A DNA stretch of 64,000 nt from Magnolia sinica (lineage: Eukaryota; Streptophyta; Magnoliopsida; Magnoliales; Magnoliaceae). The position numbers and the translations under genes are program-made. Below, piece by piece: positions 1 through 12,400 of the stretch. The stretch lies in contig NC_080588.1 of NCBI RefSeq assembly GCF_029962835.1, positions 62,024,001 through 62,088,000 on the forward strand, written 5' to 3'. Numbering within the stretch: position 1 is the stretch's first letter; every line of letters starts with the position of its first letter. The notes beneath the pieces are model-generated. The model searched no databases. It had not been told where the DNA came from and saw only the letters and a program-made list of their open reading frames with translations.

Positions 1-802
1 CATCAACTTGTGCATGGTCATGGAAAGTTTAGAACAAAGGCCCATGAATTAGTGCACAAAATTCATTGAAATGGTTAGATATAAAATAATATCATCCCCT
101 TCATATGATCCCACTATGTATATCTAAATACATATAGATACATTGACTTTCTATATCAGATATTCACTTATCTATTTTAAAACAAAAACAACTATACGAT
201 ATACATGCATTTATCCATATATCATGTATCTGCCTGCATAACAATAACAGCTTTTTTATTTGTGCTCGAAGGAAGCCACATGCCGTACCACACCCTATTC
301 CACTAAAAGATATCTGTATTATAATCCAAGTCCAAGTGTTAAAGAAAAATGATGAGATTTGATCCCATCGGATCAAAACAGTTCATCCTCCGGAACCATA
401 TCACATCCCAGATCTGATGAAAAAAGGATGAATTGAGACAGAGAATGGATCAAATCCTTAACCCATTTATGGAACCAATTCTGATCCTAATATCCTAAAA
501 TTCTGATATTATATATTAAGACAACTCCATAAGTTGCAGAATTGTGTTTCCTGGAATGTTTTACCAATCTGTCAACAACAAAAAAAAAAAAAGGAACGTT
601 TTACCATTTTCTTTCCATTTGATTTGAATCTGTCTCAAATTTGAATTTTGAGTAGAAAATTCTCTTTATTACGCTATTCATACAGCCAAAAAAGCCGACC
701 CATTCAAATTTTATAATCGGCCTATCTATGAGGTTGGTTGGTCAAGATTGATAGCCTGACCCATTCAAATTCTCTTTATCTCTCTTTTCTTGTCCCAAAT
801 CA
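1..802. other. AT-rich non-coding stretch, probably UTP4 intron or 3' side
   Basis: No reading frame here resembles a known protein. The UTP4 gene on the minus strand is still incomplete at 2882, so this is probably intron or distal gene sequence. A short direct repeat containing ACCCATTCAAATT occurs near 699 and again near 759. Confidence 0.4.
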
Positions 803-2156
803 GTGATAACCCGCCTCGATAAACTGAGAAGAGATTTCTTGTGGCAAGGGGGTGCCCTTTCCATGAAGTTTCCTCTTCTGAATTGGAAAGAAGTGTGTGC
901 CCCCACTCTGAGGATGGGGCTAGCATTAGACATCAGGACCTGGTCAATGAGGCCTTCCTTGGTAAATGGATTTGGAGGTTTGCCCTTGAAATTTATACCC
1001 TTTAGAGATCCGTCATTGCAGCTAAATATGGGATTAACTATGGAGGCTGGAAACCTAAGTCCTCTTCTTTGTATAGAGCATCTTTCCTTTGGAGAGGGAT
1101 TGCAAAGCTTGCCCCGAAAGTCTTCTCTGAGCTTTCGTTTGCTTTGGACAAAGGAAATCGTATAAGATTTTGGGAAGATCCTTGGTGTAGCCCTACCCCC
1201 CTTAATTCCTTATTCCTTTCCTTAGCTCGTTTAAGCTTTGTTAAAGATATTTCAGTGGAGGTTTTCTTCTCTGGGGATGCTAGAACTGATGTTTGGGCTC
1301 CCCCCTCTGTAGGAATCTCTCTGATGAAGAACTTTCAGAATTTACTTCTCTCCTCTCTTGGTTGCAGGGTCTTTCCCCTTCTCATGCCGAGGACTCCCTA
1401 TCCTGAAATCTCTCGAGATCTGGCAGTTTCTTAGTGAAATCCTTTTGTCTCCAGCTCGCTTCTCTCAAACCAGCAGGAGCGGACAGTCACACAGGGATGG
1501 TTTGGTCCTACGGTGCGACCCCCCCCCCCCCCCCCCCCCCCTCCTCAAGGTGGCAGCCTTTGCCTGGCTTCTTGGCAAGAACCATATCCTCACTGTAGAC
1601 AATTTGAAGAAGAGGGGTATGATCTTGCCAAACATGTGTAGCCTCTGCCTCCAGGATGAAGAATCTGTCAATCATCTTTTCATCCATTGCTGCTTTTCTG
1701 CGAAGATTTAGCTGGCACCACGTGCTGTAAAAGGCTGGGATGTCTTGGGTGATGCCGAAAGATATTGAAGGCCTCTTTCGATCCTAGGACGTTGCTGACG
1801 GTGGTCTTCTGGGCAGGAAGAAATGGTGTATCCTTTTCTTCGCTTCTCTGTGGTCAATCTGGCTTGAAAGGAATGGTCGTTGCTTCCGGAACCTTGGCGT
1901 CTCTTCCTCCGGAGTTTTCAGCAAGGGTCTTATGCCTCTTCAGGGATTGTGCTTCTTAAGTCTTAGGTTTCTTTTGGGGTAGCCAGCTTTGGGGTAAACA
2001 GTTGTGGAGTTGGGGCTTGTAATTTAGCTTCTCTGTTGTTCCTTTTCTCTTCTCTTGCCCTTTCGTTCTCTCATTTTCCTAGCTGTTTCTTTTGTTCCTT
2101 TGTTTCCCTTTCCCTGTTCTGTTTTATCCTGATTTAATAAACTTTCAAAACTAAGA
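803..2156 (+). mobile_element. 5'-truncated L1-type LINE fragment (RT end and zf-RVT)
   Basis: Plus-strand frames encode, in order, the region after the reverse-transcriptase palm (TRLDKLRRDFLWQGG), a segment with IRFWEDPWC, and a zinc-binding RT-associated domain (KVAAFAWLLGKN, then ILTVDNLKKRGMILP, then C..C and HLFIHC). These blocks are diagnostic of plant L1-like ORF2 C-termini. Frames shift at least twice and stops interrupt them, so it is dead. The 3' end carries TTTAATAAACTTTC near 2135-2150, the tail motif shared by other LINE pieces here. The 5' end is cut off inside ORF2, as is usual for target-primed insertion. It lies opposite in strand to UTP4. Confidence 0.85.
1519..1541 (+). 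repeat. Poly(C) tract of 23 bases inside LINE
   Basis: An uninterrupted run of 23 cytosines lies within the coding part of the LINE fragment and shifts its frame. It could be replication slippage or an assembly artefact, and it could form an i-motif or G-quadruplex. Confidence 0.9.
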
Positions 2157-2881
2157 TCGTTAGCACAATTACCAATAATAAGTGAAAGGGGTGGTCCAAC
2201 ACCAGCCTAATCAAAATAAACCAAAAGACAAGTAACAAGGGCACTGGATTTTTAAGGTTCCATGCCATGTCAAATAGTTAATAGAAAGGGATGTCCAACA
2301 CTCTTGACAATTATTTTTTTTCTTTGGGGATTTTGTATGCATCTGTTGGTGAGCCAGCCCTAATTAATTGGGATAAGGTTTAGATGATGATCTGTTCATG
2401 AATCAAGCCCCTAGAAGTAACCGTTTCTGACCTCATATCCGCATCCAGCATGGACTTGTTGGTGTCCAGCTTATGTAGATCTAAAATGCTAGTGATGATC
2501 CCAAGTCGAGCATGTTGTACAAATCTGGGGCCTAAGCACAAACACACAGTAAAACTCAAACCAGGCCTGCGGAACTCCAGTCATGCATAGAAAATTTTCA
2601 AACTTGCCTGGATGGGTGCATATTGGAGTTTCAGCTGGCGAATCCAACAAAGGTACTGAAAATCAGTTTTGGAGTGGGACTAGCCAGAGACCAAAGCATA
2701 CAACTTGCAAATTGCCTGATTTTTTAGCCAAAACCAATTACTCACACAATGACTTGTCCCTGTAAAACTTCACCCATGGTGTGGGTTGGGGTGGGGATGT
2801 TTTAGTGACTTCTAATTCATTGAACCCAGCAACACTCGCACAAAAAACCTAAGCAAATGCAAAATAGATTGAGAAGCTTAC
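2157..2881. other. Non-coding stretch flanking UTP4 exon 7
   Basis: The next UTP4 exon, expected to start with the codons after ...HDRKIY, is not visible here, so this is read as intron. No other gene or repeat is recognised. Confidence 0.4.
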
Positions 2882-3465
2882 ATATATCTTTCTGTCATGG
2901 CCAGCTATCATCAAGCAAGAGGAATCAGAACTGAAAACCATAGCATGGGCAAATGGTAGCCTCCGAGGGAGTTCCCTTTTGGTGACAGCCCAACTGCTCT
3001 TTCCAGCTTCACATCTCAACTCAAACAGACTGGGTTTGACATGATCTGAGTAAGCAAACAACACCCCAGTACTAGAAATGGTGCTGCAAATGATCTTTCG
3101 AGATGCCTTACTCTTAACTCTAGCAAGCAATCTTGTTGTTGCTGTCCTCTTAGAATCTATATCAAGAGCAGCATCATACTGTAAACGAACTGGAAAGACA
3201 TCTAACGAGCTGGAGCACTGAACTAGAATCAAAGAAGACCCATCTACGGCTGTATTACACACCAACTGTGTAGGTGGTCTCTGAGGTGCAGGGCAGATAT
3301 CATGTGGAGCAAATTTGGTGAATTCTTTGGCAGAATAAGCAAAGAGCTTCGTGTCATCACCAGCTGAAATAAGCATGGGCACTCCCAGATGGGCCCACTT
3401 ATGATAACTGAAATCGATGGGTTTCTGGCGTTGACGTGGTCTTGACTTTGTATTAGGTAATGGGT
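2882..3465 (-). CDS. UTP4: UTP4 exon 7
   Basis: The 584-bp exon runs from acceptor ...TTTTTGACAG to donor GTAAGC. It encodes about 194 residues, from ..[15 protein letters not shown] through [17 protein letters not shown] to [10 protein letters not shown]. The frame is open throughout, and entry (phase 1) and exit (phase 0) are consistent with exon 6. Confidence 0.9.
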
Positions 3466-6400
3466 CTGTCAAAAAGAGAATAAAATTGAGAAACACAAAT
3501 TATTTTAAGACAACTCTGCAAATGATTAAGGCCAATTAACATGGAGGTCCTGAATTGTAAAATCACAGTTCGTCCAGACAAACCTTCTCTGCTGATAGGT
3601 ACTGCCACTGTCAAGGCCCTGACATCATGGGTGTGAGCTCTTACATAGCCAACGTAGACCCATGTTTTTGTTATTTCTGCAGAAGACATGTCCACGCCAG
3701 ATTCAAGCGCATCATTAGAGAGCTTATAGAGGACAATCTGCAAACAAGAACAAGATGCCAAAATGAGTGATTGCAAATATGTAATGTGATCATCAGATTA
3801 CAAGTACCTACTATTCGCCAAAAAAAAAAAAAAACGGCAGCCCATAACAGCATGTTGAATGGTTTAAGCTAATTTTGCATCAAGTGGAATGATGATTGAC
3901 TGAAAAGGCCATTGTTCTTAATTTGACTGTCAGCTGCACTCTAATCTGCCTGCAGCCATTTCGAGCCAGTTAGGCAGTCTTTCTCCATTGTGTGAGCTAC
4001 AACATGGGACGTCTACACTTTCTAAACAAATGCCAGATTGAAAAGGCAAGTTGGTGCTGTTTAAGTACCACCGGGTGTGCATTTGAACACTTTCCTGACT
4101 AGGCCTTAGAGGTGCAACTTTAAATTGTTGAAAAAAATATTAGAACTTTTTTTTTTCTGAAAGGCAACACAGATTATTCAAAGAACAAAGGATCACAAGA
4201 GGGACTTCGATTGGTTGATAGTGGGTGATCCTTTCATACTCCATCACAAGGTACTCTAACAGCCCAATCATTAGTGCCGTTACGAATTAAAGATCTACTC
4301 GCTCCTAAACCGACAATAAGCCTTTTAATCTCCCAAAAGCAAGAATCAAATATCTGCAGCTCCCATTGATGTCCCTGATATCCAGGCATGGACTCTGCAT
4401 GTGTTTCCTTCAATGATAATTTTTCCATAGGGACCCGGATTGACTGAAGACTTCAATAATTTCACAACTCTTTTCTGTCTCTCCTGTCATTGAATGACAA
4501 GAGATACAGGTGCAGGAGCGGGAAGCATCTGTTTCAAGAAGGTTGGCAATTATAAACAGCTAGGGAGCGGGCAGGAGCTCAACGCGCAATTTGAAGCAGA
4601 AGCGCCACCTGGTTAGGAGGATCATGCAACTACTCATTCATTCAGCCAGAAGACTATTTACCCATATAATTTTTTGTCCATAGATTTCGTCTGAACTGAT
4701 TTTTCCTGTCTGCACTGTAATCGCTTGCCCCATTTAGACTTGGTCTGGGCACACCTGACCTGACAAAGTTCAGTAGTCTCTTCCTATCTTTTCAGAGTCG
4801 TGGAAAGTAGTTAGTACCAGAAACTCTGACTTCACAAAAAGTAAGCTTTCATAGTTGGAAAATGACTAAGGAGAAAAAATAGAACTACGACTGCCCCCAA
4901 AAACTGAAAAAAAAAATCCAAATGTTAAATTTGCTTTCACGTAAAAGGTATGCATAAAAAAGTGTCCACTCAATTTTTTACATAATACATGCTCCTCATT
5001 CTGCCAAGGGGCAGAAAGATTACTTTATACAGAAAATATCCATTGTCATTGTCCAATCCATCAAAGGTCTTACATCAAATATTTTGTATGTAGATTTAAT
5101 GGTGTATGCTCTTCCCTTGACAATATAGATAATTCTTGGTGATTAAAAAAAAGCTAATAAATAAACTGGTTTGATTTGCTAACAGTCCTAACATACAAAT
5201 TCATCTTCATGTGCTACGACACTCTAAATCATGCTGAATGCATCAATTGATTAGGCTAAGGTGTTTCAAGGCAGTTTCGGGTCTTAAAAGTTAATCTTGG
5301 TAAAAGTTTCATGATGAGTGTAGAGGCAAGTGGGGGAAGTGATTAAGAGACCGGCAGAGTGGATGAGGTGCAAAGTGATTAATCTCCTACCCTCTTATTT
5401 AGGCCTTCCTTTGGGAGGCAATCCAAAAACAGCAGCTTTCTAGGATCCAGTCATATAGAGGACCCAAAAGAAGTTAACTTGCTGGAAAAGGAAATGCCTA
5501 TCCCTTAGGGGTATGGTTATGCCTGCAAACTGGTACAGTTAAACCTTCCACTCTACTTTCTCTCTTCAGTATGCCGTCTAAGGTGAGGAAGAAAGTAAAG
5601 TAGCTGTGGAGAAGAAAATGGACATTGCTTATTAGCTGTTGGGGGAGATATGGGGAGGAGCCAAACGCTTTGTAATCAAATACTATCAAAAGCAGATATG
5701 GCTTGTGAGAGGGGCTTCATTCCAGTGGTGGTCCCAAGAGGGAAGGACCAGAGGTGTGAAAAGCAATTACTTTCACTAGACCAAGATGGGGAACGCAATA
5801 ATGTTGCTGGCAGGATTGCGGACATTATGTTCAAAGGTACAGCATTCAGTTGGTATGGGCAACAAAGTTTTTTTTTTTTTTTTAAAAAAAGAAGAATGGG
5901 CAACAAAGTTCATTTTTGGGAGGACCAATGGGTGAGGGTCCTCTAATGATGTAATTCCCTTCGTTATTCTTAAGCTCCCGTTTGAAAGGGGCCTGGAGAG
6001 AGAGATTCCTATGAGTTCATTAGGGGTCCAAGTGGTGTGGAATATTTCATTAGCTCGGAATCTCAAGGATAGTAATATGTTGCTTCAACGAATTGTTAAG
6101 TTTCCGACAATTGGAACCATGCATCCAATGATTTTTTTATTTTTTATTTTGGTTCAAAGCCCATTTCCCAGTATTTCGTTAGGGGAGATGGGAGTCCCCT
6201 CATGGACCAGAGTTTGGGGGAACTCAACTGCTGTCGTGGAAGCTTTTTGCTTGGTTGGACATGGCTAACAAAATTCTTACAATGGATAATTTTAATAAGA
6301 GCATTTCTACCTTGCTGCATCTTATGCTGGGAGGACGCAAAATCAATCAACCATTTTTTCTTTTTTTGACAATGCTTGTCAATGTGGTGTGGAATCTCTT

Positions 6401-9400
6401 CTTTCAACTTTTTGGCCTTCATTGGTAGAGCTAGGCATCGAGTCGAGTTGGACCGAGTTAGAGCTGACCCGACTCGATCCGGCTTTGAAATAGGCCTAAC
6501 CTGAACTCGACTCGGTACCGAGTCCAGCATGTCTGAACCGATTCGAGTCTAGGTCTAGCCTAAACTAATCCGGACCGGGTCCGACCCGGTCAAAAGTACC
6601 GAGTCAGTTTGAGTTGGCACTGATTCGGATCGAGCGATAAGGGAAGGAGGAAGAGGAGAAGAGAGATAGATAGGAAGGTGATGGTGGTGGGGGTGGCTGC
6701 TGGGTTTGGAAAAGGAGGGAGGGAGGGAGTGGAGGGGAGAGAGAGGAGGAGGGTGGTGATGGTTGTAGGTGGTTGTTGGGCTTGGAAGAGGAGGAGGATG
6801 AAGGAGGGAAAGAGAGAGAGTTTGGGATCGGCTCTAGGCTAGGGTCGGGTGTGGCATATAGGATTAAAGATACTTAAAAACTAGGGTTTATACACACACA
6901 CACACACACACACCCCCGAATTAGAGTCGAGTTGGTTTCGAATCGAGTCGAGTTTGACCGAATCGGGTTTCGGGTTGAGTTGGGTCGAGTTACTGAGTAA
7001 CTCGAACTCGACTCGGTTTGAGTTCAGATAGGGCGAATCCTACTCGGTTCAGCCGGACTTACCCATTTGGTTCAGTTCAAGTCGGGTCTAAACGAGTTGG
7101 ACGAGTCGAGTCAGGTGAGTCGAGTCAATCCGTGCCCAGCTCTATTCATTGGGTGACTCTCAGGATGATGATGGGTCTCATTAAAGGGGGGTGGGCCATT
7201 TTCGACTAAAGGGAATATCCTTTTGGAAAAGGCCGCCATCCATCATCATGTGGGAAATTTGGAAAGAATGAAATGGGAGAATTTTCGAGGGCAAAATCAC
7301 TACCATGGACTTGATAAAGAGAAGTATGCCGCATCTATGGTCGATTGGGCAATGTGAGGCCTGATTTTCATGGGAAGTGGATTGTGTCCTACCCTTGCCC
7401 CTCTCTAGCCATGAACAGGTTGATCCGTGTTTATCCACGCTGCCCATCCCTTTTCTCATATCATTTTAAGGAATGAGCCCAAAAATGAGGCAGATCCAAT
7501 GCTCAAGTGGACCACACCACAGATGACTCTTACATTTAATGCAACATGCATTTAATGCAACCTAAGCTTACTATTTGGTGCAGTCCACTTGAGCGTTGGA
7601 TCTGCCTCAATTTTGGACTCATACCTTAAAATGGTCTGAGAGAAGGGGTGGACGGCGTGGATATACATATACATCATGGTGGGCCCCCACACAGATCTTC
7701 CCGTTCATGGCTAGAGATGGGCGGGGCTAGGACGCAATCCACCTCCATTTTCACAGGGTGTCAGGGCACAAAATTACTAATGATTGGTCAAGATTTTTTG
7801 GGTAGTATTCTAGGAGTGTTGCTCCTCTATGTAGCATTTTTTTATTTTGTTGGGTTGTGGGGCTCATGTATCTTTGATCTTGTTTTGGGGCAAATTTTGG
7901 TGCTTCTCACTCCTTAGGTGATGAGTGTCACTCACTCCACAAGAGTCATTCTTCATGCCCTTATTTCTCTTTAATAAATTTGTGGTTATCTTTCAAGAAA
8001 AAAAGTTCCATCGTAAATGACTAATCACAATTATTTCAATTGACTAGGGAAGCACCACAACATTAGCTAGTATCGACCCTTTTTTTTTTGCCCAAAAAAC
8101 TAAAAATTATAAAGAAAATAGAAAAAGTGTAAAGCATCATAATCTATCGCTTTTTAATGTGTGGTGCTTCCAGTGATTGGAAGAGGGCTTTTTGCTTCTG
8201 ACAATTTCGTCTTCGACTTCCAGTGATTGGAAGAGGCCGTGAGGCCCAGAATCTGTAGATCTAGAAGCCAAATCTTGTTTCTTTCGAACATGAGTGTCTC
8301 CGTCCAGCGATGAGCGCTTCAGATCGGCATGAGGGATACGAAAATGACTGGGCAGAGATAACAGATTGACGCGGTAAAGGCTAAGAAGAGGGAGCAATTA
8401 CGGCGAAAAACCCCACTGAAGAAGGAGAGATAGAAGGGGATGGGGTAGAAGCAAAGGATCTCAGCTGGGTACAGGTGAGCAACAGAAAAAAGCGCCCATC
8501 AGCACTCCCCCAGAAGAAGAAGGATGTTGCTAGCTTCCCCACCCTTTACGTAAAGGGGTTCCCAGAAAGGTGGCGACCCATTAACTTCGAGGGTTTCTTC
8601 GGAAGAGCTGGCGAAGTGATGGACGTTGTGATTCCCAAGATCAAAAACATAGGAGATATACGCGGGTTCGCCTTCATAAGAATGGGATCCATGAAAGAAC
8701 TACATAGGGCGATTGATACTCTAGATGGCCAAAGCTTTGGTGGAAACAAAATACGAGTCCAGAAAGCGAGATATGGCCCGGAGCTCAACCGTAGACAAGT
8801 ACAGCAGGGGACTCTTCCGTCCCAAGACCTGCAGCGGGGAATGCAGCATCGTCAGCTTCATACCAAAGCTGTCTATAGCAAGGTGGTGAGTGCCATCTCC
8901 TTTAAGGAGGCCCTCCAAAACTCTATGCAAACCAACGACTGTAACAAGGAGAGGGTCGGCCGAGCTAAAGACAATATCAATACAGAAGAAGATCCTAAGG
9001 GGATAAACAAGGGAGAGTGGAAGAAGGGGAGATTATCCATATCAGCCAAGACTTGTCAGACAAATACAGGACGGGGCTGAAGGACACAGTAGTGGTGATA
9101 TCCAAAGCCCATTCCTCCATTTCAAAGGTCATAACCTGGCTGTGGGAAGTCGGAGGGCTTTCAGAAGGATCCTACGACATCAAACCGATAGGATTCTATG
9201 AACTATGGGTCACACTGCCACCGGGATTTAATTCTGATTCTCTCCTGATGGCCGCTGCCCTTCATGCGGAAGACTCAGTGCAGGGTATCATGAGGTGGGA
9301 TCAGTTCTTAGCATTTAGTTTCGAAGAGGTGTGGTTTTTGGTGTAGTCGGTCCCCCTAGAGCTTTGGAACAAAGATGTTTTCCTGCAAATAGCGTCCTGC

Positions 9401-12400
9401 TTAGGTGATCTGATAGAGATAGATCCCAAAACTAGATCGGGAGAAGAGATGGGTGTCATTAGATTTCGCATCAGAAGGAAGAAAGGTCTGTCGGTGCCTT
9501 CCTCCATCAAGATGGTCGCCAACGAGAGAACTCTGCTGCTGTCGGTTCAACAAGAATCTCCCAACTCCCCCATAGCCAATGGGGGGACATTTGGAGCAGA
9601 AAAGAAAGTATACCTAGCCAACCTCATGAAAGAATGGAGGTTAGATGGGAAGGAGTACACTCACGCAACTCCGTCGGAGCACCGAAAGGTCGCGAGACAC
9701 CCTTCTCGATGGCTGGCAGACCATCCCCGCCCTATGGTCTCGATCTTGCTGTCTTGCCAGAGTATGTATCCTACTCGCGGCAGCACGATATGGTAGCTAC
9801 CAGGCTTTTTGCTGACAAGTGTACTCAACCGTCAGCTCGTCAGATTAGAGACGTTGTAGACCAGCAGGCTATGATCGACCCGCAATCGCATAATAGGGAG
9901 ACACGCGTCCGAACTGCCGGCTACCTCCTTCTCGAACCCGATCGGCCATGAAACGTGCCACCTTGAGATGGATCCGTGAAGTCGGGATGGAGACACGTGT
10001 CCCACATCAGGCGAAGCCTTGCATAGTAAAGCCAAGGACCCTCTTCTTCTGCGGCCAGTGATATGCAGCGACGCGCATGATATGTTTTCTTCAGATTGTA
10101 GTCATCTCGCACGCAGCAAGATCGTGGTGGGCTCCAGGCCCGATCCTTCTCCCGTCCCTGCTTTCCTTACCGCAAAGGGAGGTAGGCTTAACCTCTACAT
10201 TCCCCCGCTAGTAAGAGATGGTTTCCCTACCACCAGTCAAGCTTCAGCAGCCCCCTCAGATCAGGCCGATGGCAACTCTGCATTGTCTTCCCCAGCCTCA
10301 GAGAGATCCGAAGATATGAAAGACATCAACTCAGCGAGCACCACTCCCCGTATTTCCTCTCTACCGGACTCGGATCAGGCCTTACCTCTTCTCTTCCAGG
10401 AAGGCCACGGTGAAGAGATTATCGACACGGAACCTTTGCAGATGCGGGTAGGTGAATCCACGATGGCCATGGCAGAAGACAGGACCGCCCCCCACGTCTC
10501 GCCAAGTGAGAGGATCAAGATCGCTAATGAGATTCAGAAGAAGAGATGGCTCCGAGATGCGTTGGGCCGCATAGGAAGGATCATCGGGCTCTCTTTTGGT
10601 GATAACCTGGAGGAATTTGTTGCCCTTTTTCACTGTATAGAGGTGCGGGGCCACCCTATTTCTCCTTCCAATTCCCCAAGATTAAATCGCCTCAAGAATA
10701 ACTCTAATAGAGAGTTACGGGCCCTCAGGATGGATTCAAGCTCTAGCTTTGGTCTTAATCTCGGTACGGTCATCACAGGTCGTAGGGGTAAGTCGGTTTC
10801 ATAGATGTCAATGCTCTCTTGGAACGTTCGAGGGGTGGGGTCTACGTGTAAACGTAGCATGATCAAAGACATCTGTTTCAGAAGCAAAGCCAACATAGTC
10901 TGCTTGCAGGAAACCAAGGTTCCCAACTTCAGTGACGCTCTCATGCAATCTCTTTGGAAGGGGAAGGATGTCACGTGGGTGGCCCCGAATGCATCTGGCA
11001 GTTCGGGTGGGATTGTTTTGGCTTGGAATGCAGCAGTTTGGGATCTTCAGCTTAGCTGGGTGGGCGTCTTTTCTATTTCTGTCCTTCTTAAAGATATTTC
11101 TACTAATATCTCCTATCTTTTTACTTCTGTGTATGGGCCTAACTTAGCAACTAAAAGAGATGAGTTCTGGAACGAGCTCAATCAAGCCAGGATGCTTTTC
11201 AGTAGGCCGCGGTGCATCGAAAGGGACTTCAATGTCATTCGTTATGCGGAGGAGAAATCGAGTGGGGGTATAGTTACGCCGGCTATGAGAAAATTCTCGG
11301 AGTGGATTAATGCAGGCTTTGATCGACCTCCCTCTCAGTGGTGCCAGATATACTTGGTCGAATGAAAGGGCGACCCCTATCCGTGCTAGGCTAGACAGAT
11401 TTCTAGTCTCCTCTGATTGGCTAGAAGCGTTCCCCATGATCTGTCAGTCTTTACTGCCTAGGCCTACGTCCGATCACAGTCCTATCCTCCTTAGCGTGAA
11501 GGAGGATAACTGGGGCCCGAAGCCTTTCAAGTTTGACATTTCTTAGCTTAAGCTGGAGGGTTTTCATCAAATGATTTCGGAATGGTGGAAGGATATCTCA
11601 GTTGAAGGTTACGCCGGTTTCAGTCTGTTTAAGAAACTAAAGATCCTGAAGAGAAAGATTAAAGACTGGAAGAAAGATATCCTAAGAAAAAGACAATCAG
11701 ATACCTCTGCTATTTTGGAAGAGATATTGGCAGCAGATTTAGCAGCTAAAAATGCTCCGATGACAGCTGAAGACTGGATTCAGAGATCCAACCTTATTCA
11801 TAGCTACTCCTCCAGAACTCTTGAAGATGAAATCTCCTGGAAGCAGAAATCGCGGTCCTCTTGGGTCGCGGAAGGTGACAAAAATACGAAGTACTTCCAT
11901 TACATAGCAAATGTTTGAGCAAGAATTAATAAGATCAGAGTGTTAAAAGTTGATGGGGTGAAGAATCGAAAATCAGAAGCTCATTTCTGAAGAAGCAGTC
12001 GAATATTTCAGAAATCTCCTCTCCAAAGACGATTGGGTCAAGCGAAAGCTCGACAATCTTCAGTTCAGTCAAATTCCTGTCGAGGAAGCCAGCGGGCTAG
12101 AATCTCCGATCTCAGTTGCAGAAGTTAAGGAGGCTAATAAAGCCTCAGGGCCAGACGGTTTTCCTATGCTCTTTTTTCAATCCTTTTGGGAATTCCTTCA
12201 GGGGGACATTATGGCCTTCATCCAGGAATTTCAAGACAGAAGCTGTCTATCCAAAGAAATGGGAGCTACCTTCATCGCTCTGATCCCAAAGATCCCGGGT
12301 GTTGTGGCTTTGAAGGACTTCAGGCCGATCAGTTTAATAGGCGGTCCGTATAAGATCCTGGCAAAAATTCTCGCGTCTCGTCTAAGAAGGGTGATGGGGC

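Larger units (their letters stand above)
5640..8007 (+). mobile_element. Degenerate LINE ORF2 3' part, interrupted by two DNA elements
   Basis: Plus-strand blocks typical of plant LINE ORF2 C-termini appear in order: [12 protein letters not shown] near 5896-5935, [16 protein letters not shown] near 6315-6360, and [16 protein letters not shown] near 7247-7290. The tail TTTAATAAATTTGTGG followed by A7 lies at 7972-8007. A 719-bp hAT-like element (6426-7144) and a 374-bp Mutator-type MITE (7373-7746) are inserted into it. Frames are broken by stops and by a poly-T/poly-A stretch near 5870-5890. Confidence 0.75.
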
